Source: Drosophila miranda
Taxonomy: Eukaryota; Arthropoda; Insecta; Diptera; Drosophilidae
DNA: 64,000 nt
Direction of reading: 5' to 3'
Assembly (NCBI RefSeq): GCF_003369915.1
Contig: NC_046677.1
Coordinates: 10,664,001 to 10,728,000, forward strand
The notes beneath the pieces were generated by a model. That model did no database searches and had not been told where the DNA came from. It was given only the letters and a program-made list of their open reading frames with translations. This document shows positions 56,327 through 64,000 of this stretch, piece by piece. Numbering within the stretch: the first letter of the stretch is position 1; each line of letters opens with the position of its first letter. Made by a program: the position numbers and the translations under genes.

Positions 56327-59300
56327 ATGCCTAGTTGGTACCGTGTGGTGGTGTGGCTTTGGTGTCTTTTAAGCTGTTGCCATAGCAGGACAGAGGCTGG
56401 GACTGGGGCTGGAGCTGGAGCTGGAGAGGTACTCGTGGTCATTGCCTGTCCACCGCTGCCCCGTCGGTTGCAGGAAGGATGTTTTGCGTTGTTCGACAGT
56501 TTGCGGGAGCAGTACCAACACCTGGCGGGGGTCATCCCCGGGGATTATGTCCTCAGGTTCCACATAATGCATGAGCTATTCAATTATTGGACATTGCTGG
56601 ACGCATTGCCAGGCCAGACACGTTTGCTAAATGCGCGCACGGAATGGATTATTTGGTGTCAACACAACACGCATGTGGCCTCACTGCGTGGCCTGCTCGA
56701 GCAGCTCCACAGCCAGGACCCAATGGAGGTGAGTTGTCCTTCCTCCTGGGATTAAACTATGCTCAATATTGACTTTCAGGCTGCCTACTACGGCCATGCC
56801 TTGTACGACACGGAGGCCACGATTGTGCATCATTTTGCACACTACAAGAATCCCAGATGGTTCCCGTATCCCCTGCTCAGTGCCGGTGTTGTTTTCACAG
56901 GTGTTCTGCTGCGCAGGTAATTCCTTCGAGACGGTGTTGCTTTGGCTACCATCCATAACTCATAATGAAACATCCATTAACACAGGCTGGCGGAACTTGT
57001 TGCTCTTAGTGCCCAGAATGCCACCCGGCACAGTGAGTTCGCCATAGACGCCTCTCATGAGCTGGCCCGCTTCATATTCGACAACTTAACACCTGACACG
57101 GACCGAGGGCTAAAAGAGGACCATATCGGTGGCCCCGAAGGCGAAACCTTGGAGCGGAAAATCATTTTGAAAAGTGCTGCCTACATTTGTCCCACTGCAC
57201 TCCTGCACTCCTCCCCCGAGACGGGAACAAGCAAGCCTGTTCCTTGTTTGTTATATGCAAAGCCAGAGATGTTTGCTGTCCTGCCATCGACTTTGGAGAC
57301 TCGCCTGCAAGGGGTAAGTTTATTTATGCTGCCTGTTTCCCCGTTAGTGCTTGTGTGTGGATTTAACATACCATTTCTAAAGGGGGCTTTGATTAAGATG
57401 AAGTCTCCGATTCTGCTTGCTATTTTGTCAATAATTCGATTCCCTTATTTGTTTTTGCACCTCTGCACATCAGGCAACGAGAATATATTGTGCTTTCTTT
57501 TCTGAATTCTTGAATTTTAAAGCACACACAAGTACGTTCCATTCCATTGGGTTCCTCATAACAACGGACTCAAAACACGACGACCACCCCAAGCAATTAG
57601 CATTTGAAACCTCTATAACCATAAATTCTCTATCAACTTCAACTTGATTCCGAAACTCTACTGCACTCCTGTGCCACAGCAGGTGCACACAACAGGATCG
57701 CACATCTATTTTGCAATCAAGACCTGTGCAAAATTCCATAAGGAACGTATACCAATCATCGAACGCACCTGGGCGACCGACGCCCGGCACCGTAGATACT
57801 ACAGCGATGTGGCAGGTAAGCGGCCGTTCCGTCCGTCGACGACGAGTGTCCCCCCGTTGACAATGAGAGGGCAATTAAAGCAAATGAGGGTGATGCCGGA
57901 AGGGGAAATGGCAGCCATCGTTGTACAACCCATACGTACATACATACGTACGAATATTTACCCATGTGTGCTACGTATGTACATACGTGTGTGCGTGGGG
58001 CATTAACAAAAACACGATGATGCGGAGTGACAGGCACACAAAACATACACATCCACACTGGATCTGTGCTTTTCGGTCCTCATCTGCTCGTACGAGTATC
58101 CCCAATGCTACAGTTTTCCCCCATCGCAGCATCACCCTTCAGCGAGCAGTCGAACTTATTGAATATTCATTGATTTGACTTTGTGTGTTCCCTCCTGTCT
58201 CCTGCCTCCTGGCTTCCTCCTTCCCACCCGCACTCCGTGCCATCGCACTCCGTGCCTGCTTCTCTAAACCGCAACAGAAGTCGGCATACCGACAATCAGC
58301 ACTGGGATACCCAATGTTCAGACTGGACATTGTGCCAAAACATTGGCAATTTTACAATTATCCCTCAAGGATATCATCGAACAGAGGGACATACGCTGGC
58401 TCATGCTCGTCGATGATGATACGCTGCTTAGGTAAGTCACTGCGGGAGCTGTTGGGGTGGGCTTATGTATGCCTATTACCACCGATGGGTTTGATTGTTA
58501 GTTGATCTACTAGCATTAGAAGGATAGATTGATATCAAAAGGAAACCCAACATTAATTTATGGTCTAGGGCTGGAGGTTCTTCTGATTGGGGCAAAGAAA
58601 CAAACATATGTCCTTAAATTCACATAGATTACTTTAACAGATTCTTTCCCATCGATTTAAATGCAGAACACCACTCAGTCGATCCTCCACCTTGACTCTC
58701 AGTTGAGATATTTGTATTTTCCGGCTTAATCGCATGACGGCGCATTCAATTAAAAATATTTGTATTGATAAATCGAACTCATCCTTCCAACTGCAATTCC
58801 CTTTGCTCTCTCTCATCCGCACATGCCCCTGCAGCGTGCCTCGGCTGAGCGCCCTGCTGAATGGCTACAATCACACGGAGCATATCTATCTGGGGGAACG
58901 CTACGGGTATCGTCTGTACGCCCCAGATGGCTTCAACTACCACACGGGAGGAGCGGGAATTGTGCTCAGCCTGCCCCTGGTGCGGCTCGTGCTAGAGCAC
59001 TGCAACTGCCCGAGTGCCAACGCCCCGGATGACATGATACTGGGCTACTGCCTGCAGGCACTCGGAGTGGTGGCCTTGCCAGCCGCCGGGCTGCATCAGG
59101 CCAGGCCCCAGGACTACGCCAGGGAGCTGCTGCACCTTCAGCCGCCCATTTCCTTTCACAAGTTCTGGAACACGGAGCCGGAGCACACGTATCGCAGATG
59201 GCTGGGTGGCTCCGGCGGCAATCAGAGTGTGCCACAAGCGACTGACACAGATCGTGTGACAGTGGCAGGGGCGGTGGCTCCATTGCCCCCGCTTGGAGGA

Positions 59301-59363
59301 CGACTGCAGCTGCCCGGTCTTACCGCTGGCCTGGGAACGGCAGAGAAGCATTTGGACCTGTAG
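56327..59363 (+). CDS. Beta-1,3-glucosyltransferase (B3GLCT-like)
   Basis: Six exons (56327-56728, 56780-56916, 56986-57313, 57683-57815, 58278-58431, 58835-59363) join in frame to 560 residues. An N-terminal signal peptide (WYRVVVWLWCLLSCCHS) precedes a first glycosyltransferase-like domain, then the catalytic GT31 domain with the metal-binding DDD in RWLMLVDDDTLLR, a GGAGIVLS segment and CNCPSANAPDDMILGYC. B3GLCT adds glucose to O-linked fucose on thrombospondin type 1 repeats in the endoplasmic reticulum. The C-terminus is HLDL, not the usual KDEL-type retention signal; it may still act as a weak one. The exon 4 acceptor is a tandem CAGCAG. It is probably the CG9109 ortholog. Introns 3-5 are 369-462 bases and hold no genes. 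Confidence 0.92.
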
Positions 59364-60770
59364 TCTGCTGAGGTGAGTACTAATTATTATAAAAAACAAA
59401 TTCACTCCGGATGGAGTTTGCTCTGCCGCTGACAGCTGAACAAAAGTTGCCACCGCATTCCAAAAACCAATCTACTGCCAGCCATCAAGCGGCTGCCAAG
59501 CACACGAATTTTCATTTTCTACAGACCGAAAGAAATTTGGAAAAAAAAACAAAAATATATAGAAAACATGTCAGGTGTCGCGTCTGGAAGGGGCCGTGTA
59601 CTTCTGTCTGTGTTGCGGCTTTCGAGTCAGTTTAATTAGTGAAAATGCTCAAATGCGGTTGCGATTCGCCACGACGAGGCTTGGGGCGGATTCCGGAATA
59701 CCAGTTGGCTGTCTGCTCTTTTGATCAGGCAAATTTGTACCAGTTTATAGTTAGAAATGGAATTAGTAAGTGACATCTATTCTATAAAGGAGTTTCCAAA
59801 GGAAGGTCTGTTTAAATGGAACAAGTATCCTGGATTCCTTAACACTTTGAGCTCCCTTAACTTCCCTTTCCCTTACCAACTTTTAATGGACTGCACCATC
59901 AGATAGCACCCATATCAATATTGCAAACCCATATAAATCCCACCATTTTTGATTTGCAAATGCACATAATTTGCATTCGATTTCAATTTGGCGACACTCG
60001 AGAATCCCAAAGCTGCTGCTGAGCTTCCGCTTAGGTTGGGATTTTTCGCACCTTCGATGGACTTAAACCTCATTAAATGTAAATTTTGAGCGAGCCAGAG
60101 GAGCGAATCGGTTCTCTGAATGGCTCTCCGATTCAGGGGCATCAACAGTTTCCGCTTGAGTGCACTTTTCGAATGGTTAGCTTAGCCCTTGGGCGGATAG
60201 TCCTCGCCTTCCCCCAGCCCCAGCCTCATCCCCAGCCCACTCTCACTTCCTTCCACGATTGAAGCACGAGAGTATCTTTGGGATAAAACAAACAAAGCGC
60301 TCCATTTAACCTGCCAGACAATCCAGTTGTTCGGGTAGCCAGCCATCCAGGAGCCCAGTAACTTGTTTCATTTCAGTGGGCCATCTAACCCTCCGCAACC
60401 AATATATAATGCACAATGTGCATCTATTATTCAAGCACTAATCAATAGTTTTCGCAAGTCTCAAATGTGGGCGACAAGCGGACACGCCCACACCATTTCG
60501 CCGACTAAATAGGTGAAAACAATGTGACAGTTTGTTTGGAGAGCCCGTTGACAGAAGTAATTGTCCTGTGGTCCCTGAATTATTCAGCGACTGAGTGAAA
60601 GTTGTTGTCAGGTGCTGGCCACCGGAAAAACTCAACAAAAATTCGATTTAGCCAGATAATCGTGTTTAGTCCAAAAAGCTTAAATCCTTAAAGAGTTTCC
60701 CCACTGGAAACATCCAACATTTAGGGGCACTTAATGGGAGATTTTCCCTTGAATATATTTATTGGAAAAG

Positions 60771-60871
60771 CTGTGAGCAAAACAGATCTTATCCGTATAT
60801 CATTAATTCTCGAACAGCTCCACTTTCCGTTGACCGGAACAGGACAGAACTGTGAACAAAACAGATCTTAT
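60771..60871. repeat. 22-bp direct repeat, 79 bp apart
   Basis: CTGTGARCAAAACAGATCTT followed by AT occurs at 60771-60792 and 60850-60871 with one difference, in otherwise unrelated flanks. Confidence 0.6.
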
Positions 60872-61200
60872 TGAGATAACACTAGGATATCTTTAATCCT
60901 GCAAGAGAGAATACTCAACCACAAAATCTTTATGTGCTCTTTCAGGAAAGGAAATTTAATGGAATGCAATTCTGTTAATTTGTTCATGTGTCTGGCTGTT
61001 TATTTGCTCTGTTGCCCCCCGGCATCGCCGCAAGTTGGTTTTATCTCCTGCCTGCCAGCAAAGGCAGCAGGCACTGCACGGCACGGACTCTTGTCGCCGT
61101 CATCCACGTCTACGTGCTGGCACCTCCTTCCATCGCTTACTCCGTGCGTCCTAATTAGTTGTGGATTTTTCAATGAATACCAAGCCAGACCAGACCCATG

Positions 61201-61242
61201 CCCAAACCCAAACCCAAGCCCAAGCCCAAGCCCAGACCCAGA
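61201..61242. repeat. CCCAAR hexamer repeat
   Basis: Imperfect tandem copies of CCCAAA/CCCAAG/CCCAGA run for about 42 bases. The alternating proline-containing frame across it is an artefact of the repeat. Confidence 0.85.
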
Positions 61243-61376
61243 ACCGAGCTCAAAGCCACCGCTAGCCGCACTGGCGACACTGCGACAAGTTGAATTTAAA
61301 ACAAAATTTAATTAACAGCTTGCAGTTAAATAAATGCTGCATGCACACGAGGACACATATCTCTCCCATATCAGCA

Positions 61377-61715
61377 TCAGCGCCACCAATCCTCGTAGTC
61401 GTCGTATTCGTCGTCTGTTTGCTCCTCCTCTGAGGAACCCGCCTGCCTGGGTCCCACAAAGCTAACAACTTTCTGAGGTAGAATTTTTACTTTGGCTAGG
61501 TTTCTGTGCTTCTGGTAATTGTAGATGCGGGACAGCATGGAGGGCACTGGATCACTGTCACTCCAGGCCAGGCAAAGGTATGTGGTCATCGAGAGAACTG
61601 CGGATGGGATAGATGGCAGTCAAAGGTTGGGATGAGTCTTGAAGGGAGGTATGAAATATGGGCACTTACCAAGCCATCCAAAAACTACTCTCAACCGCAT
61701 GATGGCCAAATCCAT
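61377..61715 (-). CDS. Small secreted acidic protein, unrecognised
   Basis: Exons 61715-61670 and 61597-61377 join in frame to 88 residues. The first about 27 residues (MDLAIMRLRVVFGWLVLSMT and on to LAWS) form a signal peptide split by the intron. The mature protein is basic in the middle (NYQKHRNLAKVKILPQK) and strongly acidic at the end (SSEEEQTDDEYDDYEDWWR). There are no cysteines after the signal peptide. A YDDYED run could be tyrosine-sulfated, which is inference only. Donor (CTTG|GTAAGT) and acceptor (CATCCGCAG) are good. I recognise no family; a neuropeptide-like precursor or a cuticle/extracellular protein are possible. Confidence 0.72.
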
Positions 61716-64000
61716 CTGTTGATAGTTTCCTCTAATTCATTGGGTTTTATACCAAAAAATATTCATGGAAAGAGGCTTTTAACTAGATTCCATTTCATGG
61801 ATTGTTTTATAGGGCAATAACTTTCCCTTTTAATACCCGCCAATCGAAGAAAAACTGGGGTCCATTGGGTTCTTGTCACAGCAAGGAAATGGAAGAATAT
61901 ACCTATAAGCAACGTATATAATTACGATCTATAAACACCAGGATTTTGGATAATGTAAAAGCAAGTAACAGACTTCTCCGTATGTAATTTCCACTTCTGC
62001 AATGTTTTGCAGCATATCGTTGAGATTTTCCAGAGTACGTATATCAGAATCATTATAGAAATAATTTTCATAATTGCAGATAAATTAATTTGAGCTTCAG
62101 GTATCCTATAGTCGTAAGAGCGTAATCTATAATTTTTATTGGTTTTCTCTTTTATTACAATCTGAAGTTTTTGAACTAAACATTTTATAGTTTTTTTTGA
62201 CTCTAACGTTTTAATGAATCTTTATGATATCTTTCTACCTTTGAAGTGTTTTAAGCTTTGAAATTTTAGTTTTTCCTTTCTCTTGAATGTTTTTCGAATA
62301 AAATTCTTGTATTATATTTTGTAATTCTTAACAAAAAATGCCGAAAAAAATGGTTCTGCCATTATCTTGAGGGGAAAAAGCTGCCATGCAGCATTTTCTT
62401 TTGCATAAAATTACAGTTTGTCCTTTCGCACACACACAACATGGGTGTTGTGTTGCTTGTGGCTACTCGAAAGTAGATTATGCTGAACAATGTCACATCA
62501 CACAGAGTCCAACCGGGGGGCAGGGGCAGGGGCAGGGTAAGCTCTGTTAATCTGCCTTGAAACATCAAAAGTTGAACCATAAGAAAATTTAAGCAACCGC
62601 CCTCGAGCAGGGCAGAGGGAGGACAAAAAAAAGGAGAACGAACCCACACAGAAAGAAATCAACCATGAGATGAAATTGTTTAAAAAGATTTCTTTACACA
62701 ACGTGCATCAAGTCCTGGGAGATTTGTGAAACAGCTTGTGTCCGGGTCGAGGTCTCGGGCTCCCCGGACCTTCTTTCGGGCTTCGTGTTGGACTTTTCGT
62801 GTTTGTTTCCTTTTGGCTGGGTGCAATTTTTGGCGTCCAGTTCCCCAGTTGGGTTTAGACAATTGTTTCAGTTTTGTGCTTGTATTTTGCATTTCTACGC
62901 TCTCTTGACGATGCGATGAAATCAATACTGAGGGAATGTTTAAGATTATGAACTCTACTAAAGCGCAGGGGTAATCTGGCAGAAGTGGAATCCTATTTCT
63001 TGAGACAATAGGTTTCTCAGTCCCTTAAACTTTCAGTGAATCCTTTTTCCTATCGCCCTGTATTCATCAATCAGAACTTGGCAAATTTACTCAACTGCCT
63101 CAAGCCATTTGGCAGCCACAACTAACAGACAGACAGATAGACAGAACTTAGCTCCCATCTAGATCAAGTTACAACGCCTCAAAGTAGGCAACTCCATTCA
63201 AACAAAACGCAGGACACACAATCCTTTGGCTCCCCCTTTGTCTCTCTATCTCTCTCTCTTTCTGTCTTGATGTCTCAGTTAACGTGCAATAAATTTTTGT
63301 CCCTGTCTAAACTAAAGTTGAGCTGGAGGAAAAAAGCATTTTGTGTCTATCAGGGCGTCTAATCTGCAGTCCAACCCATCTAACCAACTTACCACGTGCA
63401 ATAAATTTCTAAGGCGCAACGTCTGCACTATTTTCCCTCCAGCCTGGAGACTTTTTCCATGGGAGCCATGGCTCCGTGGAGCAGGACCTAGCGAACGGAT
63501 TTCTTCTCACTGCTAAGCCACGCGCCCGTACGTGATCTGATAGGGAATGAACGGCAACCGCAAACATAGACACAGAGATCCGAGTCGTCGACATGTGTGC
63601 AAACTTTTGGCCAAGTCGAGTTGCCACATTTGTTTGGCCTAAAGAACACGCACCTGTGTCCTTCCAAGTCCTCCCCTCCCAACACCCGACCCACCCATTG
63701 TGGTCTTCCACCCGCACAATTCGACAAGCAGTTGGCATTGCGCTAATTTACTTTAAATTGGTTTTTTTGACATTGGTGTGCCTTCCACTTCCTTATACGA
63801 ATTATCAATGATAAATGACTTGGGCTTGGTGTTGGTCTTGGTCTGGTGCTCTGGTGCTCTTTGCCTGGGGGAGTCTATGGGCGTGGTGGTTCACTTGGGT
63901 TCATTTTTGACTAAAGATTCAAAGGTTTAATGTCAAAAGAAGTACCTAAAGGGCAAGCATTTTCGAGCAGTCAAAATATTCTCGAGTTATTTAATTGAAA
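61716..64000. other. Noncoding DNA to window end
   Basis: AT-rich sequence without supportable exons. Short repeats are seen (GGGGCA copies near 62516-62536, CTCT runs near 63240-63262). It may be an intron or upstream region of a gene beyond the window. Confidence 0.5.

Larger units (their letters stand above)
59364..61376. other. Intergenic region
   Basis: No supportable exon is seen. It contains a duplicated 22-base stretch (60771 and 60850), a CCCAAR hexamer run (61201-61242) and C-rich patches. The 3' ends of both flanking genes converge into this interval. Confidence 0.55.

Overview
This window looks like a gene-dense euchromatic piece of a Drosophila genome that is not identical to D. 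melanogaster. The evidence is short introns, insect core-promoter motifs (Ohler motif 1, motif 6, DRE-like sites) and a set of recognisable genes: Kr-h2, prefoldin 1, an Fbxw5-like gene, PP1 inhibitor-3, ND-51, an orphan GPCR, RCC2, slmo, ade2, mtm and a beta-3-glucosyltransferase. From memory this set matches the 26B region of the D. melanogaster left arm of chromosome 2 (Muller element B). The exact species cannot be fixed from the sequence. No virus-derived element was recognised.

Layout. 1-11.2 kb holds no supportable coding exon; it has a TATA-type promoter near 1.49 kb and is probably intergenic or intronic DNA of a neighbouring gene. 11.2-24.3 kb is a compact housekeeping cluster: Kr-h2 (-), EEF1AKMT1-like (+), Pfdn1 (-), an SDR dehydrogenase (+), a predicted thiolase-like/glutaredoxin-like fusion (-), Fbxw5 (+), inhibitor-3 (-), ND-51 (+) and a small secreted peptide (-). 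26.2-28.1 kb is a class A GPCR (-) inside large, microsatellite-rich noncoding flanks (24.3-26.2 and 28.1-34.4 kb). 34.4-43 kb holds RCC2 (-), a convergent Myb/SANT-like plus HARBI1-like pair that looks like a captured PIF/Harbinger gene pair, a sesquipedalian-type PH protein (-), an unrecognised small protein (+) and slmo (+). 43.7-48.8 kb is ade2 (+), with a J-domain gene that appears frameshifted nested antisense in its first coding intron. 48.9-59.4 kb holds a FASTK/RAP mitochondrial protein (-), a damaged unrecognised gene (-), MBLAC1-like (+), mtm (+) and B3GLCT-like (+). A small acidic secreted protein (-) lies at 61.4-61.7 kb, then noncoding DNA to the end.

Most cluster genes are ordinary cell-maintenance genes (complex I, purine synthesis, protein folding, phosphoinositide turnover, mitochondrial lipid and RNA handling), and many are arranged head to head across short shared promoters. 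The most unusual feature is a promoter-like cassette of about 60 bp built from motif-6 sites. It occurs as a near-perfect inverted pair between inhibitor-3 and ND-51. A third copy stands before the FASTK gene, where it directly adjoins a dispersed tandem repeat of about 180-210 bp that is also present before the SDR gene. This raises the possibility that a repeat family has carried core-promoter units to housekeeping genes. Other points of interest are the predicted thiolase-glutaredoxin fusion, the PIF-derived gene pair with a changed catalytic residue, a GC-AG intron and two genes with apparent frameshifts.
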